Part shown: positions 36,105-45,330 of the stretch, piece after piece
How positions within the stretch are numbered: the first letter of the stretch is position 1
Layout of the letters: each line of letters starts with the position of its first letter
Assembly: GCA_013314735.1 (NCBI GenBank)
Contig: JABUFD010000003.1
Location: 372,001-436,000, forward strand
Origin: Anaerolineae bacterium
GTDB taxonomy: Bacteria; Chloroflexota; Anaerolineae; Anaerolineales; Anaerolineaceae
Length of the DNA: 64,000 bases
Direction: 5' to 3'
The notes under the pieces: model-generated
Seen by the model: the letters and a program-made list of their open reading frames with translations, nothing else
The model's database searches: none
What the model was told of the DNA's origin: nothing
Program-made: the position numbers and the translations under genes

Positions 36105-36929
36105 TCATTCCTTCCACGCGGCGCAGTACAACGTTTTCTCCGGCACCCACCCCGCCACGATACCAGCGGTCAGGAGCATATCTCCAGGCTGGAATTTGGG
36201 ATACTCGATTTTGCGGTGGTAAAAGCGCAGCCGCCCAAAGCCCGCAGCCCGCAGGCAGACCGCCAGTGAAGCATGGGAGAAGAAGTTGATATGAATCGGC
36301 GGAGAAGAAACCCCGGCGGTGGAGAGACTCTCCAGATACCCATGCCGGTGCAGGTTGGGTGTGCTCATCAGCAGGCAGCCGCCCGGCGCCAGCGCGGTAT
36401 GCACTACCCGCAGGATTTCTGCCGCATTCCACACATGCTCGAGTACCTCCCACATCACCACCACATCAACGCTGCCCTGTTCCAACGGCGGTACTTCCCC
36501 GGCCGGGAACACCACCGAAGACAATCCCAGGCGTTCCGCCAGCCCAGCCGCTTCAACCGATACATCAAAATTCCGGTAAGTGAAACCGGCGCGGACGACA
36601 GACTGCCCAAACACCCCTACTCCGCCGCCGATTTCCGCCGCGCGCCTGCCCGGCAAGTGTTTGCGGACACGATGGAACAGGTGCCGCTGATAGGAAGTCA
36701 CAGGTCGTCTGCCCGTCAGGGCGCTGGCATGCGCTTTGCGGTAATCCTGGTATGCGCCGGCGGTGTACAATGCATCATACAGTGTCTGCACCTGCGCGGC
36801 GGGCGCCTGCCTGGCCGTCATCAACGAGCCGCAGGCCGAACAGCGCACCAGGATATTCTCCCCATTCTCAATCGCAATTGCCACCAATGAAAAATCGGCC
36901 AAAGCGCCGCACAACCGGCACGGCTTCAC
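36105..36929 (-). CDS. SAM-dependent methyltransferase with an N-terminal zinc-ribbon-like site
   Basis: 274-residue enzyme. A Cys4 motif near the N-terminus (CRLCG and CSACG, about residues 4-35) resembles the zinc site that precedes sugar C-methyltransferase domains. The class I domain has AEIGGGVGVFG as motif I, VVVMWEVLEHV as the acidic/hydrophobic motif and LAPGGCLLMSTPN. I chose the GTG at 36929 because it overlaps the upstream stop (GTGA) and begins just before the Cys motif. Third gene of a methyltransferase trio. The Cys motif and location near glycan genes suggest a carbohydrate or surface metabolite substrate, but this is inference. Confidence 0.75.
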   Translation of the reverse strand: MKPCRLCGALADFSLVAIAIENGENILVRCSACGSLMTARQAPAAQVQTLYDALYTAGAYQDYRKAHASALTGRRPVTSYQRHLFHRVRKHLPGRRAAEIGGGVGVFGQSVVRAGFTYRNFDVSVEAAGLAERLGLSSVVFPAGEVPPLEQGSVDVVVMWEVLEHVWNAAEILRVVHTALAPGGCLLMSTPNLHRHGYLESLSTAGVSSPPIHINFFSHASLAVCLRAAGFGRLRFYHRKIEYPKFQPGDMLLTAGIVAGWVPEKTLYCAAWKE

Positions 36930-37753
36930 GGCTGCCGCCCTTGCGCCTGGAAGGCACCAGGCATCCCCGCCTTTTTGCGGCAGGCGAACATCACCATATG
37001 ACTCATCTGCCGCCGGCCCCATCGCCAACCTCGCAGCAGTGTATTCACCGCGAAACTCATGTGGGGCAGGTCAAACAGCATTTTTAGCCCCGGCAGTTCC
37101 TCCTTGAGTCCCAGGTAGATGTCATAGGGTAGGATTTCCAATACTTCAAACCCCATCCGCTCCAGGATTGCTTCCATTTCAGGCGTGGTAAATGCATAAT
37201 AAGAGAAAGCCTCTCCCGCAGAGGGTGCCAGCGCACAGCCTTTCCACACGCGACGCTGCCGCAGCGGGCTGAAATACGGCACCGACACCAGCAGGATGCC
37301 CTCCGGGCTGAGCAGGCGATACGCCTCTGCCAAATACGGTTCGGGGCCATCCTGGCGGTGTTCCACCACCCCGAGAGAAACGCAGGCATCATACCAGCCG
37401 TCCGGTTGTTCCAGGCTGGTGATATCACCGGTACGCACCGGCAGGTCCGGGTACAGGCGCTGCACTGCCTGCACAGTATTCTCCGCCCATTCCACCCCCT
37501 CGCAATCGTACCCGTGGTAACGCAGCGCCATTACCATCTGTCCCAGCCCGCAGCCTGCCTCCAGGATGCGACCGGGTTTTGGCAGGTATTTGCGGAAAAT
37601 GCCCCCGAAAAACAACAGGCTGCCTTTTTCATACCGCGTGTACCACTGCCGGGAGAGATGTTCCAGCCAATACGTATCCCAGTAACGTTCATCATTGGCT
37701 TCCCCATAATACACCAGGCGCGATCCCTCCTGCTGGCGCACCGGGTATTTCAT
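36926..37753 (-). CDS. Class I SAM-dependent methyltransferase
   Basis: 275-residue methyltransferase with motif I LEAGCGLGQMV, VEWAENTVQAVQ, DACVSLGVVEH and LSPEGILLVSVP. The N-terminal region (YYGEANDERYWDTYW) is typical of the ubiE/sugar or lipid group near polysaccharide genes. I chose the ATG at 37753, 17 nt after the rRNA-methyltransferase stop; the longer reading frame back to 38014 is antisense-like and overlaps that gene. Forms an operon with its neighbours on both sides. Substrate unknown. Confidence 0.78.
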   Translation of the reverse strand: MKYPVRQQEGSRLVYYGEANDERYWDTYWLEHLSRQWYTRYEKGSLLFFGGIFRKYLPKPGRILEAGCGLGQMVMALRYHGYDCEGVEWAENTVQAVQRLYPDLPVRTGDITSLEQPDGWYDACVSLGVVEHRQDGPEPYLAEAYRLLSPEGILLVSVPYFSPLRQRRVWKGCALAPSAGEAFSYYAFTTPEMEAILERMGFEVLEILPYDIYLGLKEELPGLKMLFDLPHMSFAVNTLLRGWRWGRRQMSHMVMFACRKKAGMPGAFQAQGRQP

Positions 37754-37770
37754 CCCCCGCCCCACAATGA

Positions 37771-38658
37771 TCAGCCCCGGTACCAGCGCGCGAAGATCGC
37801 GGTCGAGAGCAGGCGCGGGCTGTCCGCCTCCTGCAAAGCGATCTCCCCCACTTCGATCTGCCCGCCGGCGGGGACGATCTCGTCCACAGCCTGCTTCAGC
37901 GTGATCGGCGAAGCCTTGACTGCGTATGCCGTCAGTGCCACGAATTGTGCCTCCTTTGACAGGATCGCACCGCAGGCGTGCAGCAGTTCCGGCAGCAGCT
38001 TGTAGAACTCCCACACCTCGCCTTTGGGTCCGCGCCCGAACTTGGGCGGGTCGAGGATGATCCCGTGGTAGCGGCTCTCCCGCCGTGCTTCGCGCTCCAC
38101 GAACTTGAGCGCGTCATCCACAATCCAGCGCACCGGTGCTTTGGCCAGCCCGGAGCGCTCCGCGTTCTGCCGCGCCCAGGTGACCGCGCGTTTGGATGCG
38201 TCGATGTGTACCACTTCCGCCCCGGCTTTGGCTGCCGCCAGGGTGGCGCCGCCGGTGTAGCCAAACAGGTTCAACACCCGTGCCGGTTTGCGGCATCTGC
38301 CAACCTGTGCCATGATCCAATCCCAGTATTCCGCCTGCTCCGGGAACACGCCTATATGCCGCGATCCGCTGCATTCCAGCAGGAAGCGCAGGCCTTTGTA
38401 GTCGATCTCCCATTCGTCGGGAAACTTCTGGTAACGGCGCCAGTGGCCGCCGTTCTTTTCATCGCTGGTGATGAATTCAGCGTGTGCCGCATCCCATTCT
38501 CGCTGCGCCAGGCGCGGTTTCCACACCGCTTCTGCTTCCGGGCGGATCAGCACGTACGGACCGTAGCGTTCCAGTTTGCGGCCGTCACCGCTGTCGAGCA
38601 GGGCAAAATCACGCCAATCCGGCGAAGTCAGCAGGTGGAAATCCATTTTCTGGGTCAT
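37771..38658 (-). CDS. RlmI-like SAM-dependent methyltransferase
   Basis: 295-residue enzyme of the group formed by RlmI/RlmKL C-terminal and related rRNA m5C/m7G-type proteins. Motif I reads NLFGYTGGATLAAAKAGA, motif II VVHIDASK, and motif IV ILDPPKFGRG with the DPPK signature of base-targeting enzymes. A PUA domain is not apparent; the first 90 residues are a small beta domain (LERYGPYVLIRPEAEAVW). The start appears leaderless: TACAAT ends 6 nt before the ATG and only GGGA touches it. It leads the three-methyltransferase operon. RNA target is likely but unproven. Confidence 0.82.
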   Translation of the reverse strand: MTQKMDFHLLTSPDWRDFALLDSGDGRKLERYGPYVLIRPEAEAVWKPRLAQREWDAAHAEFITSDEKNGGHWRRYQKFPDEWEIDYKGLRFLLECSGSRHIGVFPEQAEYWDWIMAQVGRCRKPARVLNLFGYTGGATLAAAKAGAEVVHIDASKRAVTWARQNAERSGLAKAPVRWIVDDALKFVEREARRESRYHGIILDPPKFGRGPKGEVWEFYKLLPELLHACGAILSKEAQFVALTAYAVKASPITLKQAVDEIVPAGGQIEVGEIALQEADSPRLLSTAIFARWYRG

Positions 38659-38664
38659 TCCCTG

Positions 38665-38670
38665 ATTGTA
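38665..38670 (-). promoter_or_regulatory. -10 box TACAAT for the rRNA methyltransferase operon
   Basis: On the minus strand TACAAT (38670-38665) ends exactly 6 nt before the ATG at 38658. No -35 of quality was found. Confidence 0.45.
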
Positions 38671-38732
38671 ACAAAAAACGGCAATTTTGGGGCTTCTGGC
38701 ACGCCTGGCAAGACGCTGACCCCATTCTGCGG

Positions 38733-38738
38733 TATAAT
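38733..38738 (+). promoter_or_regulatory. -10 box of gyrA
   Basis: TATAAT lies 117 nt before the gyrA ATG. No obvious -35. The leader of about 105 nt shows no recognisable riboswitch. Confidence 0.4.
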
Positions 38739-38854
38739 TAACAGCGGAAAAACCGGTACCAGCCGGGGTCCATGCCGGGTCAGAACATGCTTGCTCCCGC
38801 CTTCCGCGAGAGGCGCGGGATCAGGCGCAGTGCGCCCGGTGAAGAAAATCAGGA

Positions 38855-41377
38855 ATGGAAGAAGAACAAACGATGGAACAACCGCAGGACATTTTTGGCA
38901 ATATTCAGACTGTTGATATTGATGAGGAAATGCGCAGCGCGTACCTCGATTATGCCATGAGCACAATTGTGGCGCGTGCCCTGCCGGACGCGCGGGACGG
39001 GATGAAACCCGTCCACCGCCGTATCCTGTATGCCATGCACGACCTCGGCAACCGTTCCAATGTACCCCATAAAAAATCCGCCCGTATCGTCGGTGAAGTG
39101 ATGGGCAAATATCACCCGCATGGGGATGCCGCTATTTATGACAGCATGGCGCGCCTTTCGCAGGATTGGTCCATGCGCTATCCGTTTGTGGACGGCCAGG
39201 GTAATTTCGGTTCGATTGACGGCGATTCCCCGGCTGCCTCGCGTTATACCGAAGCCCGCATGAGCCGCATGGCGGAAGAAATGCTGGTCGATATTGATAA
39301 AAATACAGTCGAATGGGCCGACAACTTTGATTCCTCCCTGCTGGAGCCGGTGGTGCTGCCAGCCCGCATGCCCAACCTGCTAATGAACGGCTCGCAGGGC
39401 ATCGCGGTCGGCATGGCCACCAATATCCCGCCCCACAACCTGATCGAACTGGTCAACGCCCTGGTGTTCATGATCGACCACTACGAGCGTTCCGAAGACA
39501 TTTCCGCCGAGGAACTGATGGCCTTCATCAAAGGCCCCGATTTCCCCACCGGCGGTACGATCCTCGGCGTCGAGGGTATCCGCCAGGCATACAGTACCGG
39601 CCGCGGCCGCCTGCTGGTGCGCGGCAAAGCGGAAATCGAGGAGATGCGCGGCGACCGCCACCGCATCATCATCAGCGAAATCCCCTACCAGCTCAACAAG
39701 ACCAACCTGATCGAACGCATTGCCGAACTGGTGCGCGGTGAGAAGATCACCGCCATTTCAGACCTGCGCGATGAGAGCGACCGCACCGGCATGCGCATCG
39801 TGATCGAACTCAAACGCGGCGCGCAGCCCAACCAGGTGCGCAACCAGCTCTACAAGTTCACCCCGCTGCAAAGCACCTTCGGTGTGCAGATGCTGGCGCT
39901 GGTCGATGGCGTACCGCGCACGCTTTCATTGCGCCGCTGCCTGAAAATTTTCATCGAGCACCGCCGCGAGGTCATCGTGCGCCGCACCCAGTTTGACCTC
40001 GATAAAGCCCGTGCGCGTGCGCACATTTTGGAAGGCCTGCTGAAAGCACTGGCGCATCTCGATGACGTGATCGAAACCATCCGGCGCTCGCCCGATGCCG
40101 ATACCGCCCGTACCCGCCTGATGGAACGCTTTGACCTGAGCGAGTTGCAGGCCCAGGCAATCCTCGATATGCAGCTGCGCCGCCTGGCCGCGCTGGAACG
40201 GATGAAGATCGAAGATGAACATAAAGAGATCATGGCACGCATTGCCTACCTCGAAGACCTGCTCGCCAACCCGCAAAAGGTACTGGCCATCATCAAGGAA
40301 GATCTGCTGGAACTGGGTGAGAAATACGGCGACGACCGCCGCACCGAGATCGACGCCAATGCCGACATGGAATTGAACGAGGAAGACCTGGTGGCGGATG
40401 AGCCAATGCTGGTCAGTATCAGCGAACGCGGCTACATCAAGCGCCTGCGCCCCTCCACTTACCGCACCCAGGGCCGCGGCCGCGTGGGCGTGATCGGCCA
40501 GACGATGCGCGAAGAGGATGAGATCATTATCCTGTTCTCCGCCCGCACCCTGCACACCGTCCTGTTCTTCACCGACCAGGGCAAGGTGTATTCGGAGCGG
40601 GTTTATCGCATCCCTGAAGCCGGGCGCACAGACCGTGGGATTTCCGTCCTCAACATCCTTGCCATGGATGCCAGGGAACGAATCACGGCGGCCGTGGTGG
40701 TGCCCGACTTTAATTCCGGCGGTTACTGTTTCCTGGCCACCAGCAACGCACGCTGCAAGCGCATTCCGCTGCAGGAGTTTGAAGATGTGCGCCCCTCCGG
40801 GTTGATCGCGGTCAACCTCGATGAAGACTGTGCCCTTGGCTGGGCCGTTTTGACCAGCGGCAAGGACGATGTGGTCTTCGTCACGCGCGAAGGCCAGGCA
40901 CTGCGCGTGCCCGAGAAGGAAATCCGCGTGATGGGCCGCACCGCCGCCGGCGTACGCAGCATTGACCTGGCAGACGGTGATGAACTGGTCGGGGTCGATG
41001 CGGCAGAGAAGAACGGCAGCCTGCTGGTGGTGACCGAAAACGGTTACGGTAAGCGCACCGAACTGACCCAGTATCCGCAGCGGCACCGCGGCGGCAAGGG
41101 CGTGCATACCATCAACGTCCACAGCATGGGAGAGATCGGGAAGATCGTATCTGCCCGAGTGGTACAGGAACAGGACCAGATCACGATCATCTCCACCGAT
41201 GGGATCGTTCTGCGCACACGGGTGGATGAGATTCGTGAGATGGGGCGTGCCACGCGCGGGGTGAAGGTGATGAACCTCAGCCGCGGCGGTACGGTGGCTG
41301 CCGTCGCACGGCTGACATCCGAAGGCGAAGATTCCCCCGCCAGCCCGGAACCCGAAGGCAATGGCAGCGAAGGCTAA
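38855..41377 (+). CDS. gyrA: DNA gyrase subunit A
   Basis: 840-residue breakage-reunion subunit. The winged-helix active site carries catalytic Tyr131 (AASRYTEAR), and the quinolone-binding segment is HPHGDAAIYDS, where Ala92 replaces the Ser83 of E. coli GyrA while Asp96 (Asp87) is kept. GyrA-type C-terminal beta-pinwheel repeats follow from about residue 515. The first GyrA box is degenerate (TQGRGRVG, 538-545) and a box-like QRHRGGKG occurs at 742-749. A second ATG at codon 7 could also serve as start; neither has an ideal Shine-Dalgarno. gyrB is not in the window. Confidence 0.95.
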   Translation: MEEEQTMEQPQDIFGNIQTVDIDEEMRSAYLDYAMSTIVARALPDARDGMKPVHRRILYAMHDLGNRSNVPHKKSARIVGEVMGKYHPHGDAAIYDSMARLSQDWSMRYPFVDGQGNFGSIDGDSPAASRYTEARMSRMAEEMLVDIDKNTVEWADNFDSSLLEPVVLPARMPNLLMNGSQGIAVGMATNIPPHNLIELVNALVFMIDHYERSEDISAEELMAFIKGPDFPTGGTILGVEGIRQAYSTGRGRLLVRGKAEIEEMRGDRHRIIISEIPYQLNKTNLIERIAELVRGEKITAISDLRDESDRTGMRIVIELKRGAQPNQVRNQLYKFTPLQSTFGVQMLALVDGVPRTLSLRRCLKIFIEHRREVIVRRTQFDLDKARARAHILEGLLKALAHLDDVIETIRRSPDADTARTRLMERFDLSELQAQAILDMQLRRLAALERMKIEDEHKEIMARIAYLEDLLANPQKVLAIIKEDLLELGEKYGDDRRTEIDANADMELNEEDLVADEPMLVSISERGYIKRLRPSTYRTQGRGRVGVIGQTMREEDEIIILFSARTLHTVLFFTDQGKVYSERVYRIPEAGRTDRGISVLNILAMDARERITAAVVVPDFNSGGYCFLATSNARCKRIPLQEFEDVRPSGLIAVNLDEDCALGWAVLTSGKDDVVFVTREGQALRVPEKEIRVMGRTAAGVRSIDLADGDELVGVDAAEKNGSLLVVTENGYGKRTELTQYPQRHRGGKGVHTINVHSMGEIGKIVSARVVQEQDQITIISTDGIVLRTRVDEIREMGRATRGVKVMNLSRGGTVAAVARLTSEGEDSPASPEPEGNGSEG

Positions 41378-41389
41378 CGCGAGAACGGA

Positions 41390-41617
41390 TCAGCCGCTGC
41401 CCAGCCAGAATTGTCCCGGCTGCAGATGGTCAGAAGCAGACAAAGAAAGTTTCAGGCTGCGCGCCAGGCGCTGGTGCTGTTTCAGCTCATCCGGCGGCAG
41501 GCAGCACACAGTAGGCCGCAGGCCGTAGCAATTCTGATAGTCGCGGATTGCCTGTTCGAGGCGGGATTGCAGCGCGAGCGCGCGGTTGTCGTGGAACCAG
41601 AGCATTCCTGAGATCAT
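41390..41617 (-). CDS. 75-residue protein coupled to the FtsK-like gene, unknown function
   Basis: 75 residues starting MISGMLWFHDN, with a helical middle (LQSRLEQAIRDYQNCYG) and a pair of Cys (TVCCLPPDE). The ATG overlaps the stop of the FtsK-like gene by 4 nt and is preceded by GGAGAAGACGAATG, so it is probably translated by coupling. No family is recognised. It ends 12 nt from the convergent gyrA stop. Confidence 0.55.
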   Translation of the reverse strand: MISGMLWFHDNRALALQSRLEQAIRDYQNCYGLRPTVCCLPPDELKQHQRLARSLKLSLSASDHLQPGQFWLGSG

Positions 41618-42462
41618 TCGTCTTCTCCTGGAAGGATTTCCTGTGCCGCCTGGCTGCGGTTGCGTTCACGGTTGAGATGAAAGTAGAGCCATTCGGTACT
41701 GGACCATACTGCAAATACTGTGCCACCGGCACCCTCCGCCCCTTGCGCTTTTGCAAAGCGTGTACCGCGCGGCAGCGGCGGCAAGGGATCATGCAGCCCA
41801 AAGCGCTGGCTGTAGGCGGATGAAACCGGGCCGAGGATGCGCACCGGGAAGTAGCGCAGCCAGCGCCCCATCCGCAGGGCATCCTGCGAGGTCAGCGCGC
41901 ACACCACCTGCACCCCCACCGCCGGGCCGTACAGGCACAGCCACTCAAAATTGAGGCGGAAATCACTGCTTGCCTGCCCCAAAATGGAGAGGTCTTCGAC
42001 CAGGATCACCAACGGCGGGCGGCATTCCTCAACGCCCTGGTGACGCTGCTCGGCCAACTCCGCTGCCTGGTAAAGGAACTCCCATTCCCGGCGCGGATGG
42101 ATGGAATCGAGGCTGAGCATCAACCCGCGTTCCTCAGCCGCAGCCAGCAAATCCGGAAAATGCGTGGCGCGCCGCTTGAGCAGGGCAAATTGTACGTCTT
42201 CCGCCTGGAAATCAGCCAGTAAACTGGCGATCACATGCCGAAACAGGAGGGTATTGTCCTGGGCATCATCACTGATCACCGCGATCGGCTGCAATTCGGG
42301 GTCTGCCAGGTCAATCCGTACCGGCAGCCCGTCCGCGCACATCCCCAGTGTCAGCGGCACCACCCCGCGAGAGGAAAGGATCGAACGCGGAAGTTCTTCG
42401 GTTTCCAGCGCTGGTTCCATCGGGCGGGGGACTTTATCGATGATTTTTTGCAAAAGGTTCAT
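41614..42462 (-). CDS. FtsK/SpoIIIE-like protein lacking a Walker A motif
   Basis: 282 residues. Residues 34-90 follow the pattern of FtsK-type ATPases (GLPVRIDLADPELQPIAVI then LLFRHVIASLLA), but where GATGSGKS is expected the sequence reads SDDAQDNT (64-71), without the P-loop Gly or Lys. A Walker B-like strand PLVILVEDLS (150-158) and a later VQVVCALTSQDALRMGRWLRYFPVRI mirror the FtsK motifs. So it looks like a non-ATP-binding relative. It is not a membrane protein, and the gamma DNA-binding domain is absent. I use the ATG at 42462 (GAGG upstream), as an upstream start would run through the promoter. Overlaps the next small gene by 4 nt. Confidence 0.65.
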   Translation of the reverse strand: MNLLQKIIDKVPRPMEPALETEELPRSILSSRGVVPLTLGMCADGLPVRIDLADPELQPIAVISDDAQDNTLLFRHVIASLLADFQAEDVQFALLKRRATHFPDLLAAAEERGLMLSLDSIHPRREWEFLYQAAELAEQRHQGVEECRPPLVILVEDLSILGQASSDFRLNFEWLCLYGPAVGVQVVCALTSQDALRMGRWLRYFPVRILGPVSSAYSQRFGLHDPLPPLPRGTRFAKAQGAEGAGGTVFAVWSSTEWLYFHLNRERNRSQAAQEILPGEDE

Positions 42463-42585
42463 GATTGCCTCATAATAGAATATTTGTTCTATTTGATTCC
42501 CATTGTAGCAATTCTGTTTCGGGCTGTCAAGCGGCAAATCACCTCAATCGTATTGCAGCTTTCCGCAATCCAGGGCAATACCGAT

Positions 42586-42591
42586 TAGAAT
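42586..42591 (+). promoter_or_regulatory. -10 box of the SDR/FAD oxidoreductase pair
   Basis: TAGAAT lies 33 nt before the SDR ATG, which has AGGGAG as ribosome site. -35 is not convincing. Confidence 0.35.
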
Positions 42592-42624
42592 AAATATCAT
42601 CAAACCACACAGGGAGTCATCGCA

Positions 42625-43452
42625 ATGAAAAAGCGTGTCATCGTCATCACCGGCAGCACCGAAGGCATTGGCTATGGATTGGCACATGCCTTCCTCACCC
42701 ACGGCTGCCGGGTGGTTGTTTCCAGCCGCACCCCCGGCAAAGTTGCCGCAGCGGCCGGGAGCCTTTCCGCAGCCTTCGAGGCTTCCCATGTGCTGGGACA
42801 GGTTTGTGATGTGACCGATCCCGCCTCGCTCCAGGCTTTGTGGGATGCTGCTGTTCAGCACTTCGGCGCGGTCGATATCTGGATCAACAATGCCGGGCGC
42901 AGCCATGCATCCCTTCCTGCCTGGCAGTTGGAGGATAAAGACATCCAGGGTGTGATCGCCACCAACCTCACCGGGATGATGCTTGCCAGCAAAATTGCCG
43001 TGCGCGGCATGCTGGCACAGGGATACGGTTTTGTGTATAACATGGAGGGATTGGGCAGCGACGGACGCGTGGTTCCCAATACCGCGGTTTACGGCAGCAG
43101 CAAAAGCGCCGTGCGATATTTCACCAGGTCTTTGGAAGCCGAAACCAAAAACACCTGCGTCCGTGTCGGCAGGCTCAGCCCCGGCATGGTCCTCACCGAT
43201 CTTCTGGTGGGCGATGCCAAACGAGACAGTGCCAATTGGGAACAAAACAAACGCATCTTCAATATCCTGGCGGATACAGTGGAAACGGTGACACCCTACC
43301 TGGCGCGGAAAGTGCTGGATAATCAAAAGCACGGGGCACGCATTCAATGGTTGACCACAGGCAAGGTGGCATGGCGCTTTCTGACAGCAGCTTTCCATCG
43401 GCGTGACTTTTTCGACGAATCAAATACCACAACAGGAGACCATACCCGATGA
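42625..43452 (+). CDS. Short-chain dehydrogenase resembling chlorophyll b reductase (NYC1/NOL)
   Basis: 275-residue SDR. TGSTEGIG (9-16) binds NAD(P), NNAG is at 88-91, and the active site has Tyr156 and Lys160 in AVYGSSK with Ser145 in the preceding MEGLGSDG loop. That loop recalls the FNMDGAGSGG...AVYGSTK arrangement of plant NYC1/NOL chlorophyll b reductases, although no pigment genes are near and the substrate is unlikely to be a chlorophyll here. It overlaps the FAD oxidoreductase by 4 nt, so both work together. The C-terminus (about 235-275) is specific to this subgroup. Confidence 0.8.
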   Translation: MKKRVIVITGSTEGIGYGLAHAFLTHGCRVVVSSRTPGKVAAAAGSLSAAFEASHVLGQVCDVTDPASLQALWDAAVQHFGAVDIWINNAGRSHASLPAWQLEDKDIQGVIATNLTGMMLASKIAVRGMLAQGYGFVYNMEGLGSDGRVVPNTAVYGSSKSAVRYFTRSLEAETKNTCVRVGRLSPGMVLTDLLVGDAKRDSANWEQNKRIFNILADTVETVTPYLARKVLDNQKHGARIQWLTTGKVAWRFLTAAFHRRDFFDESNTTTGDHTR

Positions 43453-45212
43453 ATAGCCGGACCGTTTTCCCAATGATCGAAACCGATGTGGATTTGTGCG
43501 TGGTCGGCGGGGGTATCGCTGGCACGGCCGCCGCGATTGCTGCCGCCCGCAAAGGACTGTCTGTGGTGCTGATGCAGGACCGCCCGGTGCTGGGCGGGAA
43601 CGCCTCCAGCGAAATCCGGGTCCACATCTGCGGCGCGGACCGGCATAACCACTTCAAGCACTTGCGCGAAACCGGCATCCTCGAAGAATGGCGCATGGAA
43701 AACCTCTACCGCAACCCCAATAAAAATTTCTCCATCTGGGATACGATCCTGTACGAGAGCGCGATGGCAGAAAGCAACCTGACCCTGCTGCTGAACTGCA
43801 CCTGCCTTGATGTTGAGATGAACGGCGAACACATCCTCTCGGTCACCGGCTGGCAATCCACCACCCAGACCTGGCACCGTGTCAAAGCCAGAATCTTTGC
43901 TGATTGCTCCGGCGATGCCGTCCTCGCCCCCCTGACCGGTGCACTGTACCGCATGGGGCGCGAAGCCCGCCATGAATACAATGAATCGATCGCCCCGCTG
44001 GAGGCGGATGCCCATACGATGGGAATGACGCTCCTGTTCCAGGCGCGTGAATATGATACCCCCCAACCGTTTGAGGCGTTGCCCTGGGCCTATACCTACC
44101 CGGAATGCAGCGACCTGCCTTACGGCGCCGACGGCCACCGCTGGGCGGAAATGGGCTACTGGTGGCTGGAACTGGGCGGCGAGTCCGACAGCATCCATGA
44201 CACGGAAGAACTGCGCCATGAACTGCTGCGCGTGGTCTATGGCGTGTGGGACCACCTCAAAAATCACTGCCCACACCGCGGCGAACGCAGCCATTGGGCT
44301 ATCGACTGGATCCAGTTCCTGCCTGGCAAGCGCGAAAGCCGGCGCTACATCGGCCGACATGTGCTCACGCAGAATGAGATCACGGCTGAAGGGCGTTTTG
44401 ATGACATCATCGCCTACGGCGGCTGGTCGATGGATGACCACCACCCGGCAGGCTTCCAGGCTGCCGCGCTGGGTGCTCCCGCCACCATCTTCCACCCCGC
44501 ACCATCGCCCTACGGCATCCCCTACGGGGTGATCGTTTCGAAGAATATTAACAACCTGATGTTCGCCGGGCGCAACGCCTCGTGCACGCATGCGGCGATG
44601 AGTTCCACCCGCGTGATGGGCACCTGCTTCAGCATGGGGCAGGCGTTGGGCAGCGCCGCAGCGATCGCTGTGCGCGAGAACATCCCGCCGGCTGACGTCA
44701 GTGGGCACATGCGCGAACTCCAGCAGACCCTGCTGCAGGATGACTGCTACCTGCCGTGGGTGCAGCAGGAGCTGCCCGTGCTGACACTGAACGCCGCCCT
44801 CAGCGCCACGCAGGGCAACCCGGAACCCGTGCGTGATGGCTGGAACCGCACCATCGGCACAGATGACCATGCCTGGCTGGCCAATCCCGGCGACATGCTG
44901 ACCTACACTTTCACGGCGCCGCAACACGTGCATACCGTGCACCTGGTGCTCGATTCTGCCCTGCAGCGCAACGCAGCGATGAGCTGCCTGCAGGCGGATG
45001 ACCAGCTGACCGCACCGCCGCCGGAACTGCCGCGCCGATTTGCCCTCCAGGGCTTGCGTGATGGCATCTGGATAGACCTGTACCTCACTCACAATCACCA
45101 CCAGCGCCTGCTGGTGCTGCCGGTGGATCAATGGCTGCAAGGGGTGCGCTTCCGCCTCGATGAAACCTGGGGCGGCCTGCCCAGCCGTGTGTTCCAGTTT
45201 TCGGTGTGGTAA
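43449..45212 (+). CDS. FAD-dependent oxidoreductase (FAD_oxidored family)
   Basis: 587-residue flavoprotein. The N-terminal dinucleotide fold shows VVGGGIAGTAAAIAAARKG (about 18-36), followed by LGGNASSEIRVHICG, the signature of the FAD_oxidored (thi4-related) group, and FAGRNASCTHAAMSS near the C-terminal half closing the FAD site. The last ~110 residues are a beta-rich module that could bind carbohydrate. It overlaps the SDR gene by 4 nt (ATGA), suggesting consecutive redox steps on one metabolite, perhaps a sugar or polyol. Function remains open; related proteins in Bacteroidetes and Chloroflexi occur beside glycoside hydrolases. Confidence 0.82.
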   Translation: MNSRTVFPMIETDVDLCVVGGGIAGTAAAIAAARKGLSVVLMQDRPVLGGNASSEIRVHICGADRHNHFKHLRETGILEEWRMENLYRNPNKNFSIWDTILYESAMAESNLTLLLNCTCLDVEMNGEHILSVTGWQSTTQTWHRVKARIFADCSGDAVLAPLTGALYRMGREARHEYNESIAPLEADAHTMGMTLLFQAREYDTPQPFEALPWAYTYPECSDLPYGADGHRWAEMGYWWLELGGESDSIHDTEELRHELLRVVYGVWDHLKNHCPHRGERSHWAIDWIQFLPGKRESRRYIGRHVLTQNEITAEGRFDDIIAYGGWSMDDHHPAGFQAAALGAPATIFHPAPSPYGIPYGVIVSKNINNLMFAGRNASCTHAAMSSTRVMGTCFSMGQALGSAAAIAVRENIPPADVSGHMRELQQTLLQDDCYLPWVQQELPVLTLNAALSATQGNPEPVRDGWNRTIGTDDHAWLANPGDMLTYTFTAPQHVHTVHLVLDSALQRNAAMSCLQADDQLTAPPPELPRRFALQGLRDGIWIDLYLTHNHHQRLLVLPVDQWLQGVRFRLDETWGGLPSRVFQFSVW

Positions 45213-45262
45213 ATTTTCCCTTTCAATCGAAAAGCCTTCGAAATCATATCGCTTTTTTAGCA

Positions 45263-45268
45263 TATAAT
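45263..45268 (+). promoter_or_regulatory. -10 box of the ferredoxin-type aldo/keto reductase
   Basis: TATAAT, with about 62 nt to the ATG, which has AAGGAGG. No strong -35. Confidence 0.4.
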
Positions 45269-45330
45269 GATTCCTGCAGGCGGTACCGGTATCCCGCCTG
45301 TTCACGATAAGAAGCAAGGAGGAATTGACA

